Origin: Acinetobacter kyonggiensis
Lineage (GTDB): Bacteria > Pseudomonadota > Gammaproteobacteria > Pseudomonadales > Moraxellaceae
Length of the DNA stretch: 64,000 nucleotides
Assembly: GCF_900107285.1 (NCBI RefSeq)
Contig: NZ_FNPK01000016.1
Span: 1 to 64,000, forward strand
Reading direction: 5' to 3'
This document shows, one piece after another, positions 25,139 to 33,445 of this stretch (positions are counted from its first letter, which is position 1; every line of letters begins with the position of its first letter). Position numbers and translations under genes: made by a program. The notes beneath the pieces were generated by a model. That model ran no database searches. It was not told where the DNA came from and worked only from the letters and a program-made list of their open reading frames with translations.

Positions 25139-25163
25139 AAGCTCATCGAAAGGTGGGCTTTTT
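25139..25163 (+). terminator. First of three tandem terminators
   Basis: AAGCTCATC (25139-25147), GAAA loop, GGTGGGCTT (25152-25160), then T's. Two G-T pairs, no mismatch. Ends the early operon. Confidence 0.8.
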
Positions 25164-25180
25164 AGAATTCAAAGTTTATA

Positions 25181-25212
25181 TACCCGTCTTCCCATGAGAT
25201 GGGTATTTTTTT
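25181..25212 (+). terminator. Second tandem terminator
   Basis: TACCCGTCT (25181-25189) pairs with AGATGGGTA (25197-25205), one G-T pair, followed by seven T's. Confidence 0.8.
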
Positions 25213-25306
25213 ACCAGAAGCTTTATTTTTGTTTAAAAAGTGGTATAAATTATCTGTTGCTATTAAAAAACAACATAACCAATTCAGCGCAAATGAAAAC
25301 GGTTGG

Positions 25307-25334
25307 AGCCTTGCAGAAATGCAGGGCTTTTTTA
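25307..25334 (+). terminator. Third tandem terminator
   Basis: AGCCTTGCA (25307-25315) with loop GAAA and TGCAGGGCT (25320-25328), one G-T pair, then six T's. Confidence 0.8.
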
Positions 25335-25384
25335 TTGTCTGAAATTTATAAAGGTGCTTGTGACATGCACAAGTGATTTATTTG

Positions 25385-25722
25385 GAGAGTAGTCATGCCA
25401 GTATATGCGTAAGGGTAGTGCGCCACCCTAAGGGCGATTTTGATTTGTGACGCTGTGCATTGTTCAGCTATAAGCGCAAACGGTGAGATGCGGAAACCAG
25501 CCGTATAAATTGGTTTGAATCCAGTGTGACTTCGTCAAGCACTGAGTTAGCCACAGAGCCATTGGGGGTGACTCCCAAAACTCAAAAAGAACGAAAGACA
25601 TAAAAGCAAATTCAATAGCTAACTTTGAAATGTGAGTCGTGTTGAGTAGCGGTAGATCGGTTGCCGAGCTGATTAATATCGTAATCTAAGGCAGGGTGTG
25701 GCAGATCACCACATCCTTTTTT
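25385..25722 (+). ncRNA. Candidate structured non-coding RNA region
   Basis: About 340 bases without a credible ORF, between the third terminator and the tRNA. It holds several stems, for example CAGTG-T-GAC-TTC-GTC-AAG-CACTG (~25526-25548), and ends in a clean terminator (25695-25722). A stable transcript or a late-region leader would explain the structure. No family is recognised and the 5' end is a guess. Confidence 0.35.
25695..25722 (+). terminator. Terminator upstream of the tRNA gene
   Basis: GGTGTGG (25695-25701) pairs with CCACATC (25709-25715), one G-T pair, then C and six T's; the tRNA starts two bases further on. Confidence 0.75.
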
Positions 25723-25724
25723 AT

Positions 25725-25801
25725 GCGCCATTAGCTCAGCTGGATAGAGCATCCGCCTTCTAAGCGGATGGTCACAGGTTCAAGTCCTGTATGGCGCACC
25801 A
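25725..25801 (+). tRNA. tRNA-Arg (anticodon TCT)
   Basis: 77 bases including an encoded CCA. Acceptor GCGCCAT pairs with ATGGCGC; D arm TAGCTCAGCTGGATAGAGC; anticodon stem TCCGC/GCGGA with loop CTTCTAA giving anticodon TCT, which reads AGA/AGG; T arm ACAGGTTCAAGTCCTGT; discriminator A. A phage-carried tRNA for an arginine codon that is often rare in bacteria, placed at the start of the late region. Confidence 0.95.
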
Positions 25802-25907
25802 GATATTTAACAACAAAAGCTCTGTCATTGATCATGATTATTATTTATTCTAAACAATAGATTAAGAATAACTAATAATTTGATTTATTTAGCATTATTT
25901 TGTTATT

Positions 25908-25916
25908 TGGTATATT
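25908..25916 (+). promoter_or_regulatory. Candidate late promoter (extended -10)
   Basis: TGG followed by TATATT (25911-25916) is an extended -10 box in a very AT-rich stretch (25850-25915), with no clear -35. It is followed by a run of hairpins (25959-25978, 25979-25992) and a terminator, as in the lambda pR' leader. Confidence 0.4.
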
Positions 25917-26002
25917 TTGCCAATGTGGGTTTGTCGGTTAGTATAGAAAATTGTTATTAGAAACTAGCTGTAGTTTCTGACCTTCCAAGGTCCTTAGTTT
26001 AT

Positions 26003-26042
26003 AAGCCCAGACCCAACTACTACTGGATGTGGGCTTTTTTTT
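26003..26042 (+). terminator. Terminator at the head of the late operon
   Basis: AAGCCCA (26003-26009) pairs with TGGGCTT (26030-26036) across a 20-base loop, then six T's. It lies about 90 bases after the candidate late promoter and before any late gene. Confidence 0.75.
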
Positions 26043-26056
26043 GTAAGGAGAACAAA

Positions 26057-26164
26057 GTGCTCCAATTCCTCCGTAAACTATTCTGCCTCCATGCTTATGA
26101 GTTTGATTACGATCATGAACATGGCTATACACAAGAATGCCGTAAATGCGGTAAAGATGATTAA
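26057..26164 (+). CDS. Small zinc-binding-like phage protein (35 aa)
   Basis: GTG start with the strong SD AAGGAG. The peptide has FCLH and a C-terminal CRKCG, so two Cys/His pairs could bind zinc. It resembles the tiny DUF1660-type phage proteins (LCKLFGH...CxxC) in layout. Function unknown. Confidence 0.6.
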   Translation: MLQFLRKLFCLHAYEFDYDHEHGYTQECRKCGKDD

Positions 26165-26194
26165 AATTTGCCGAACGTATTACGGCACATAATG

Positions 26195-26228
26195 CCCCGC
26201 TCAATATGCATTATTGGCGGGGTTTTAT
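26195..26228 (+). terminator. Terminator-like hairpin
   Basis: CCCCGC (26195-26200) pairs with GCGGGG (26217-26222), followed by TTTTATTTTT. The 166 bases from there to the next gene hold nothing I can name. Confidence 0.6.
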
Positions 26229-26394
26229 TTTTAATATTTTTTCGCAAAAAAAGAACAGGTAATTCATAGGGTTGTGGTTTTAAAATAATACAATAGTATT
26301 AAAAATCAATATGTTAGTGCTATAATTCTATTGTTTTTTTGTTGATTGTTGTTCATTATGAAGCCTCTATTATTTACTTTAAGTAAGGTTTTAT

Positions 26395-26649
26395 ATGACA
26401 TATTTTATTGGTGGAAATTGGAATGGACAAAATGTTCCACTTGAAGAATTGCATAAAAATGAAATCACTGATTTTGGTGAAAAAAGTAAAGGAATTTCTT
26501 TAAATCGAAAGCTTTACAAGAAAACTAAGATCAATCTTCTTGGAACAACAAAAATCTTTTACCTTATTGAAGGCTCTAAACCAATTGATCATCGCGATCA
26601 AATTATAGACTTATGGGATAAGGTTGAGACTGAAACTTATGCAATTTAA
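26395..26649 (+). CDS. Hypothetical phage protein
   Basis: 84 residues, mixed polar, with a basic middle (KLYKKTKINLL) and an acidic end. GTAAGG lies 7 bases before the ATG. It is in the late-operon head, before packaging genes. No family recognised. Confidence 0.5.
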   Translation: MTYFIGGNWNGQNVPLEELHKNEITDFGEKSKGISLNRKLYKKTKINLLGTTKIFYLIEGSKPIDHRDQIIDLWDKVETETYAI

Positions 26650-26726
26650 TTAAAGCCCCCTTCCATCAAACAAACTATACAACCTCGACTTATGTTGGGG
26701 TTTTTCTTTTCTTATTGGTGGTAAAT

Positions 26727-26942
26727 ATGCGAATGAATCGTCGTGGTTTATTAGGTGCTATTACAGCATTTTTAGGTATGAGTGCAGTATTTGCAGATGG
26801 GATGGATCGAGCGACCAATAGCTTAAATGCTTTATCTCAAGTTATGCGCTTAAATCAGCCAAATAAATATAAATCTAAACCAAATCGTTTAAGCCAAAAG
26901 AAACGCCGTTTAAATGCGCGTCGATTGGGAAAATTCAAATAA
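26727..26942 (+). CDS. Small basic protein with hydrophobic N-terminus
   Basis: 71 residues from ATG 26727. A hydrophobic N-terminal stretch (GLLGAITAFLGMSAVFA) could be a signal or membrane segment; the C-terminal half is very basic (KKRRLNARRLGKFK). TTGGTGG lies upstream and four further codons are open before the ATG. Function unknown. Confidence 0.5.
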   Translation: MRMNRRGLLGAITAFLGMSAVFADGMDRATNSLNALSQVMRLNQPNKYKSKPNRLSQKKRRLNARRLGKFK

Positions 26943-26954
26943 GGAATATTCATC

Positions 26955-27128
26955 ATGACAGATCGTGTACAAGCTAAAAAAGATTTGCAGTTCTGTTGTG
27001 ATGAACTGATTAAGTATCAAAATTTGAGTCGCACAGGTTTAAGACATAGTGAACTGGTCGCTATGGACAATATTATGATTCGGCTGAAAGAGCAGATTAA
27101 GAATTTGCATTCTGCTCTTGAAATTTAA
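26955..27128 (+). CDS. Small helical protein (57 aa)
   Basis: MTDRVQAKKDLQFCCDELIK and on; all-helical, with a leucine-rich second half. AAGGA precedes the ATG, which is 12 bases after the previous stop. Function unknown. Confidence 0.5.
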   Translation: MTDRVQAKKDLQFCCDELIKYQNLSRTGLRHSELVAMDNIMIRLKEQIKNLHSALEI

Positions 27129-27177
27129 GCACACACCTCTATATTACCTAGATAATTAATAATATTCTGAGGGTTAT

Positions 27178-27483
27178 ATGGATTGGATTAAGGAAAAGCT
27201 TTGGCAATTGGATGATTTTAAGCAAGCATTTCCAAGTGTTTTTTGGAGTAGTTATGTTTTGATTTTATTGGTTATAGCTTCTGCGGTAGTTTATTTTCCA
27301 GTTTTATCAAAAATAGCGAACTTTGAAATTTTAAATATGAAGCCTTTATATCCAACAATTATGGATAATTTGGGCATATTAAAGTGGGGCATTATAGTGG
27401 CTCCATTGATAGTGGCTTTGATTGGGTGGAGTTTTATCGATGATCTTTACCAAAAAAAATTGAAAAGATATTACCGATATTGA
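27178..27483 (+). CDS. Two-span membrane protein
   Basis: 101 residues with two hydrophobic segments (~24-45 SSYVLILLVIASAVVYFPV and ~70-88 GIIVAPLIVALIGWSF) and a basic C-terminal tail. Two spans and small size are holin-like, but it is far from the lysis cassette at 55057-56345, so a holin role is only a possibility. GAGGGT is upstream. Confidence 0.55.
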   Translation: MDWIKEKLWQLDDFKQAFPSVFWSSYVLILLVIASAVVYFPVLSKIANFEILNMKPLYPTIMDNLGILKWGIIVAPLIVALIGWSFIDDLYQKKLKRYYRY

Positions 27484-27535
27484 GGTTTATTTAACAATGA
27501 CCCGCTCAGTGCGGGTTTTTTAATGGGCAGAATTT

Positions 27536-27979
27536 ATGGACGCAGATGCCTATTTTTGGAAAACCAAGAAACGGCCACCCAAAACAAAGCCTCGCGCCAA
27601 ACCACTACCGAAGGCAAAAGAAGCGTACTTAGAAGCAGAAGAAACCTTATTTCAAGAATTAGAAGAACATTCGATCGGCTATGAACGCAAATTTCAATTT
27701 GAACCTACTAAGCACTGGCGCTTTGATTTTCATATCGTGAAGTTAAGACTGCTTATTGAAATAGCGGGTAGTCCTTGGTCAGGCGGTCGGGGCGGTAAAT
27801 TAGCGATGAAGGCTTGGAGCTTTGATCGGTACGATGTTGCTGAGGAAATGGGTTACACGTTTGTGCGTCTTGAACCTCATCAAATTGAGTCAGGTTATGC
27901 AATTAATTGGATTCAAAGTCAGTTAGAGAGATTAGACAATGGAACAGATCAGACCATTTCCACCGACAGACCTAATTGA
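27536..27979 (+). CDS. PD-(D/E)XK-type nuclease, copy 2, next to packaging genes
   Basis: 147 residues, paralogue of 23530-23925: basic N-terminus, KFQF, metal-site Asp in RFDFHI, strand LLIEIAGS, then WSGGRGGK and the same C-terminal helices. In the acidic strand the first copy reads IEVEG while this one reads IEIAG, so one acidic side chain is lost and catalysis may differ. Its end overlaps the next gene by 41 bases. Position suggests a role at packaging. Confidence 0.6.
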   Translation: MDADAYFWKTKKRPPKTKPRAKPLPKAKEAYLEAEETLFQELEEHSIGYERKFQFEPTKHWRFDFHIVKLRLLIEIAGSPWSGGRGGKLAMKAWSFDRYDVAEEMGYTFVRLEPHQIESGYAINWIQSQLERLDNGTDQTISTDRPN

Positions 27980-28580
27980 TCGTGCAGAAGAACAAGAAGC
28001 AATTCTGCTTGCACCCGCCGTGGATCTAAAAGAGTGGGTCATTAAAAATTGGTTGACCATTGGTGGTGAATTGCATAATCCTGATCATAATCATATTGCA
28101 GAGCTACTGCACGATGATGAAACCTTTTTAGCATTCGCTTGGGCTTCATCTGCATGTATGGCAAAAAAGCGTATGGTCTTGGGCCAGTGTGAAAAAGTGA
28201 TGTTCAATCAAGGTGGATGGAAGAAGGCGCGACAAGAACAACAGATGCGTGACTGGTTTGGCGCTGTACCTGTTTATCTCATTACGATTGATGCGAGTTA
28301 CTGTGAAAACACAACTGACCGTGAATTCTGCCGGCTCATCGAGCATGAGCTTTATCACGTCGGTGTTGAGCGTGATGCAGATGGTGAGCCGATTTATAGT
28401 GATAACACTGGCTTACCTAAGCATTACTTGGCTGGCCATGATGTGGAAGTGTTCTTCGGTGAAACAAAACGATGGGGTGCTGACGAGTCAGTAAAACGAC
28501 TTTTAGAAATCGCGAAGAATGCGCCGTTTGTATCAGAAACTAATATTGCTGCGTGTTGTGGAACGTGCGTGATTAATTGA
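27939..28580 (+). CDS. Putative phage metallopeptidase
   Basis: 213 residues. The zinc motif HELYH stands in CRLIEHELYHVGVER, with a further HDVEVFFGE about 40 residues later, as in the phage metallopeptidase family found just upstream of terminase genes. The substrate is unknown. It overlaps the preceding nuclease gene in another frame. Confidence 0.7.
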   Translation: MEQIRPFPPTDLIDRAEEQEAILLAPAVDLKEWVIKNWLTIGGELHNPDHNHIAELLHDDETFLAFAWASSACMAKKRMVLGQCEKVMFNQGGWKKARQEQQMRDWFGAVPVYLITIDASYCENTTDREFCRLIEHELYHVGVERDADGEPIYSDNTGLPKHYLAGHDVEVFFGETKRWGADESVKRLLEIAKNAPFVSETNIAACCGTCVIN

Positions 28581-28638
28581 GCCTGAGGGCTCTTTTTTTT
28601 GCCTGTTTAGGTGGACGTAGGTGGACGGATGATGAGTT

Positions 28639-29106
28639 ATGGCAGTCTTAAAAAAGGAGGTAAAACTCTTTATAGTACGATCACTTGCAGTATTTAATAC
28701 CCCAACTGAGACAGCAGAGCTTGTCCACCAAGATTATGGGGTCGTTGTTACAAAACAGCAGTGTGAAAAATATGATCCTACTAAGCGATCAGGTGAAAAT
28801 CTAAGCCCAGAACTAAAGGCTGAGTTTGAAGCTACACGAGAGGAATTTTTAGAAAAGCCGAAAAACATCCCTATTGCAAATTTATCAGTACGTTTGCAGC
28901 GTATGGAGAACCAATATCAAAAGCATGGCAAGAACCGTGTAGCTGCTTTAAGTATTCTCAAGCAAGCGGCTGAAGATGTGGGTGGTAAGTACACAAATAA
29001 ACAGGAAATCACTGGCGCAGGTGGTGGGCCATTACAAACAACTACGGTTCAAGCAACCCAAGCCCAAGTTGATGAAGCCGTAAGGAAAGCCCAAGAGGAA
29101 TACTAA
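28639..29106 (+). CDS. DUF2280 protein, probable terminase small subunit
   Basis: 155 residues. The helix-turn-helix-like start (FIVRSLAVFNTPTETAELVHQDYGV) followed by QQCEKYDPTKRSG is typical of DUF2280, encoded directly before the large terminase in many phages. It would recognise the packaging site. AAGGAGG lies within the first codons region; the gene abuts the next ATG. Confidence 0.8.
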   Translation: MAVLKKEVKLFIVRSLAVFNTPTETAELVHQDYGVVVTKQQCEKYDPTKRSGENLSPELKAEFEATREEFLEKPKNIPIANLSVRLQRMENQYQKHGKNRVAALSILKQAAEDVGGKYTNKQEITGAGGGPLQTTTVQATQAQVDEAVRKAQEEY

Positions 29107-30642
29107 ATGGATCTGCAAACACAGGTTGAAAAAAAGCTGTGTGAAGATGAGCATTTATATTTCACTCGGCGGTTCTTTAAGCCTCGTATGGGTTTTAAGT
29201 TTATGGTCAATTGGCATCATGAGTATGTGGCTTGGTTGATTGATCAGGTCGTACAGCAAAAGATTCCAAACTTGGTTATTAATGTCCCTCCGGGTGCAGG
29301 TAAAACTGAACTTACAACAAACCTATTGGCTCGTGGGCTAGCGCTTAATCCTCGTTCACGGTTTTTGTATTTATCCTTTTCCCAATCTTTGGTTGAGGAT
29401 GTATCAAGTACAGCCCGAAATATTGTGAAGTCGGAAGATTTTCAGCGTATGTGGCCTGTTGATATATCCAAAAGTACAGATGCAAAAGCATCATGGAAAA
29501 CAACAGTAGAAGGGTATGAGGCTGGCCATGTTTATTCAGCTTCAATGGGTGGGCAGGTTACAGGTCGTCGTGCAGGTACATTGGATGATAATGGTTTTAC
29601 CGGTGCCATCGTTCTTGATGACCCTTTAAAGCCTGAGGAAGCATTTAGTAAGAATGCTCGTGATAATGCCAATCGAAAGATTCTTAATACAGTCAATTCG
29701 CGTAAGGCTACATCAGATACACCAATTATCATGATCATGCAGCGCTTACATTCTGAAGATCCAACTAATTTTGTTATGACGGGTAATTTACCGGGTGATT
29801 GGGAATGTGTATCTATTCCGGCATTGATTGATGATGAATACATTCAAACTTTGCCAGAACATATTCAAAAGTTAGTACCACGTGATGTGGAGCGTGACGA
29901 TCTGGGCCGTCAATCATACTGGCCCAAAAAAGAAACGCTTAAATCGCTCTTGCAGCTCGAAAAAGGCGGTCAAGATAAAACTGGTGCAACCGTAAGTCGA
30001 TACACATTTTCAAGTCAGTACATGCAAAAACCTAAGCGACTGGGTGGTGATCTGGTTAAGTCGGAATGGTTCGGTTTGTTTGATGAATTGCCAGAACTTC
30101 AATGGCGTGCAGTGTTTGCAGATACAGCGCAAAAAACCAAAGAGCATAACGATTATTCAGTGTTTATTTTGGTGGGTCTTGGTGTAGATGGAAAACTCTA
30201 CATCATTGACTTGTTACGAGGTAAGTGGGAAGCACCAGAGCTTAATAGGCAAGCCAAAGAATTTTTAAATAAGCATAAAGCATTTGATTGGTGTACCAAG
30301 CCTATTCGATACATGAAGGTAGAGGATAAAGCATCGGGTACGCAGCTTATTCAAACACTGGCAAAAGAGTCTGAAATCCCAGTAATCCCAATTCAGCGCA
30401 ATATTGATAAGTTGACACGCTGGATGGATGCAACTCCACACATTGAAAACAATTATGAACAACATCCCGAAGATCGTTTTGTGATGGTTCCTAGGAATGC
30501 GCCATGGAAGCCTGCTTATTTTGAAGAAGTTGAATCATTGAATGCGCAAATGACGCATGACCATGATGACCAATTCGACCCAACAGCAGATGCAATCATG
30601 GAAGCAAAAATGATGATGAATTACAGCCCACCGGCTGCATAG
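29107..30642 (+). CDS. Terminase large subunit
   Basis: 511 residues. The ATPase part has Walker A NVPPGAGKTE and Walker B IVLDDPLKPEE; the C-terminal nuclease domain starts VFADTAQKTKEHNDYSVF with the metal-binding Asp, and ends with a DPTADAIMEA motif. It packages DNA into the prohead and cuts it. The next gene follows after 7 bases. Confidence 0.95.
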   Translation: MDLQTQVEKKLCEDEHLYFTRRFFKPRMGFKFMVNWHHEYVAWLIDQVVQQKIPNLVINVPPGAGKTELTTNLLARGLALNPRSRFLYLSFSQSLVEDVSSTARNIVKSEDFQRMWPVDISKSTDAKASWKTTVEGYEAGHVYSASMGGQVTGRRAGTLDDNGFTGAIVLDDPLKPEEAFSKNARDNANRKILNTVNSRKATSDTPIIMIMQRLHSEDPTNFVMTGNLPGDWECVSIPALIDDEYIQTLPEHIQKLVPRDVERDDLGRQSYWPKKETLKSLLQLEKGGQDKTGATVSRYTFSSQYMQKPKRLGGDLVKSEWFGLFDELPELQWRAVFADTAQKTKEHNDYSVFILVGLGVDGKLYIIDLLRGKWEAPELNRQAKEFLNKHKAFDWCTKPIRYMKVEDKASGTQLIQTLAKESEIPVIPIQRNIDKLTRWMDATPHIENNYEQHPEDRFVMVPRNAPWKPAYFEEVESLNAQMTHDHDDQFDPTADAIMEAKMMMNYSPPAA

Positions 30643-30649
30643 GTTATTT

Positions 30650-32125
30650 ATGGCTAAGAAATCTAAAAAGTCTGAAAACGCAAAGCCTGAATCGGGTGGA
30701 TTGTATTTACATGAAGCTGAACTGGCACTTATTAATTACTTAACCAAAATGCCAGATGGTGATGAGGTACTGCGTAAAGCAGGTATCACGCGTCATCGTT
30801 TAAAAGTAATGATGTATGACGATGAGATTTATCAATGCGTCGAAAAACGTCAAGATAAAATTGAATCTGCACCATGGCGATTAGAACCAGCGGATAGCAC
30901 TACAGCACAGATTTTAAATGATCATTTGCGTGAGTGGTGGTCTGAAATTGTCATCGGTGCTCAGAATGCACGTTGGTTTGGATATTCAGTTCTTGAAGCG
31001 GTCTATAACCAAAATGCCTTGCACATTAATGGCGACATCATTACGCCGTTTATTGGTCTTAAGTGGATTGGTGAGAAGCCAATGCAGTGGTATGAACCAA
31101 AAAATGATGGTCGCTTAATCTTATTGCAGAATCACAGCAAATCTCGTCGAGATGAAGAGTGCGATCAACACTTCAAGCACTTCTTGACCCGTTGCAAACC
31201 TACTTATGAAAACCCATATGGCGAAGCTTTATTGAGTCGGCTTTATTGGGTTTGGTTCTTTAAAAACAATGGCTTCAAAATGTGGGCTAAGTTTGTAGAG
31301 CAGTTCGGTATGCCAATGCTTGTTGGTAAATCTGCTGTAGGAAAGAACGATGATATGCGAGATGCATTACTTCGTGCTCATGCTAGTCGTGTATTGGCGG
31401 TTAGTGCTACCGATACGGTAGAGGTTACAGCCGCAGGGTCAAGCTCAGGTAATGCGAGTGGCACGTATGACACCTTTGATAAAAACTTAGAACGCCGTAT
31501 CCAAAAGGTAATCTTGGGGCAGACACTCACAAGTGGCACAGATGGCTCAGGAAGTCGTGCGCTTGGTGATGTTCATATGGAAGTGCAAAACAGCAAATAT
31601 AAAGCTGACATCCGCATGATCATGCCTACGATTCAAGCCATTCTGAATGCTTTATGTGATTTGAATGGTTGGGAGCGCCACCGAATTATCATTGGTGAGG
31701 AAAAGTCGCTTGAAGAACCTAAGGCTGATCGTGATGTTAAGTTAAAAAATGCCGGTGCTAATCTGACACCGCAGTACTTCCAACGTGAATACGGCTTACA
31801 GGATGGTGATATTGCAGAGGTTCAGCAATTACCGGCTAACACTCAATTCTCAGCATTACCAAAACGTGCATTTAGTTTTAAGGCTGACATGCAGGGCTTG
31901 GATGCTAATCAGCAAGAGGTTGATGAAAAGATTTCTGAAATTGATAAGAAGTTGTTTTCTGAATCCGAATTGATGAAAGTGGTTGAGACATCAAGTGATG
32001 TGAATGATCTGCAAACAAAGCTTTATGGCTTGATGTCTGGTGAGTCTGTTGAAAAGTTCACTGAAACAATGGCTAGAGCTTTGTACTTATTTGACGTGAT
32101 TGGATATGTGCAACGGAGCAAGTAA
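30650..32125 (+). CDS. Portal protein (DUF935, Mu gp29-like)
   Basis: 491 residues. The segment IYQCVEKRQDKIESAPWRLEP and the later FGMPMLVGKSAVGKND and PTIQAILNALCDLNG are characteristic of DUF935 portal proteins. It forms the ring through which DNA enters the head. The stop overlaps the next ATG (TAATG). Confidence 0.9.
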   Translation: MAKKSKKSENAKPESGGLYLHEAELALINYLTKMPDGDEVLRKAGITRHRLKVMMYDDEIYQCVEKRQDKIESAPWRLEPADSTTAQILNDHLREWWSEIVIGAQNARWFGYSVLEAVYNQNALHINGDIITPFIGLKWIGEKPMQWYEPKNDGRLILLQNHSKSRRDEECDQHFKHFLTRCKPTYENPYGEALLSRLYWVWFFKNNGFKMWAKFVEQFGMPMLVGKSAVGKNDDMRDALLRAHASRVLAVSATDTVEVTAAGSSSGNASGTYDTFDKNLERRIQKVILGQTLTSGTDGSGSRALGDVHMEVQNSKYKADIRMIMPTIQAILNALCDLNGWERHRIIIGEEKSLEEPKADRDVKLKNAGANLTPQYFQREYGLQDGDIAEVQQLPANTQFSALPKRAFSFKADMQGLDANQQEVDEKISEIDKKLFSESELMKVVETSSDVNDLQTKLYGLMSGESVEKFTETMARALYLFDVIGYVQRSK

Positions 32126-33390
32126 TGACGATTAGTTATACAGATGCTCTGCGGTATGCGCGTGATAAGAAAGTTGTTCTACCTGAAGAGTTCTATTTGC
32201 TGGATTTGAATGCAAGGCAGTACGCCACAACAGTCAGTTGCTTGGCATCACTAGATCAGATCCGCACTGTTATTAATCTTGCAAATAAGGCCGTTGAGAG
32301 TGGATCGACCCTTCAAGACTTTAAGAAGAAAGTTAAAGCTGAAGGCATTGAGCTAAGCCCACATCATCTTGATAATATTTTTCGCACCAATGTTCAGAGC
32401 GCTTATGCACATGGCATTTGGACGCAACAGCAAGAGAATAAAGCCAATCGGCCTTATTTACGGTACTCATCATTAACTGACAGTCGAGTTCGCCCAAGTC
32501 ATCTAGCTTTGAACAATATTATTCGGCACATTGATGACTCGTTTTGGCTGACACACTACGTTCCAAATGGTTATATGTGTCGCTGTGGAATTGATTCCTT
32601 AACCGAAGCTCAGGCAATAAAGTTGGGTATTACACCCGATGATAAATTGCCCGGTGTTCAGCCTGATAAAGGTTGGGCTGTAAGTCCTGCGAGTTACGGA
32701 AAGCATTTAAATGTGGTGGTTCAGGAAAAGATTACTGAAGCACTAGCAGTTGATGCACCTCTTTCATCTGAATTGATCAAGGTGAGAGACGAGGCATTGA
32801 TTGCTCAACAAGCCAATGACGAGATTGTTAAAGTCTTTCAACCAATGTCTGGCCAATCTCGAAAGAATCTTGAAGTGATCGTTGATCGCGTGATTGATAA
32901 AAATAAAGATGTAGAGCCAAGCGCTATGCGGATGCTGACTGAGTTGATTCGTGAAGATGAACAATCACTGACGAATCTATTCAAAACCTCAATCATGAAA
33001 GACGATACACAATCCAGTGTCATTGTGAATTGGATGAAGCGGTCTTTTAATTCACTTATGAGTGTTGCCAAGAATCTTAAAACTAAGATTTCAGGCAACA
33101 ATATCAAAGGTTTTGATTTATTGAATTTGCAGAAAGGCAATGTCATCGGCATTCAAACACCGACATTATTTAGAACTGCGGAACAAGCAGGGAAAAATAT
33201 TGTCATTACAGATGCAAATGGTGCTGCATTGGATTTGACTAAATTTAATGGTTTGAATGGCGCTTTACTTGCCCCTGATTTGAATCTAGAGGTCGTGAGT
33301 ATATCCGATGTTGAAATAGTGCTTAGAAAGACCAGTGAGGTTGCTACACGGCTATTTGTTGCGAATAACACTGTATATAGCTTGGGTTGA
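32125..33390 (+). CDS. Head morphogenesis protein (Mu gpF/SPP1 gp7-like)
   Basis: 421 residues. The core HHLDNIFRTNVQSAYAHG and RPSHLALNNI with the Cys pair GYMCRCG is the Mu F-like minor head domain. The C-terminal ~180 residues (from about KVFQPMSGQS) form a separate unknown domain. Usually injected or bound at the portal vertex. Confidence 0.88.
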   Translation: MTISYTDALRYARDKKVVLPEEFYLLDLNARQYATTVSCLASLDQIRTVINLANKAVESGSTLQDFKKKVKAEGIELSPHHLDNIFRTNVQSAYAHGIWTQQQENKANRPYLRYSSLTDSRVRPSHLALNNIIRHIDDSFWLTHYVPNGYMCRCGIDSLTEAQAIKLGITPDDKLPGVQPDKGWAVSPASYGKHLNVVVQEKITEALAVDAPLSSELIKVRDEALIAQQANDEIVKVFQPMSGQSRKNLEVIVDRVIDKNKDVEPSAMRMLTELIREDEQSLTNLFKTSIMKDDTQSSVIVNWMKRSFNSLMSVAKNLKTKISGNNIKGFDLLNLQKGNVIGIQTPTLFRTAEQAGKNIVITDANGAALDLTKFNGLNGALLAPDLNLEVVSISDVEIVLRKTSEVATRLFVANNTVYSLG

Positions 33391-33408
33391 GTAAAAAATT
33401 AAACATAG

Positions 33409-33433
33409 ACCGCCGCGACTGGCGGTTTTTTTA
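33409..33433 (+). terminator. Intrinsic terminator
   Basis: ACCGCC (33409-33414), loop GCGACT, GGCGGT (33421-33426), seven T's. Confidence 0.8.
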
Positions 33434-33445
33434 TGGAGCATGAAA

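Noticed and set aside
25038..25376. 112-codon plus-strand ORF after the putative late regulator
   Set aside because: It runs through three strong terminator hairpins, overlaps the end of the real gene and has no convincing SD or protein character.
25938..26204. 88-codon minus-strand ORF
   Set aside because: It crosses two terminators and lies antisense to the 35-aa gene with a strong SD; no protein likeness.
27178..27483. Main phage holin
   Set aside because: Two membrane spans fit, but the gene at 55057 directly before the endolysin is the better holin; this one is listed only as a membrane protein.
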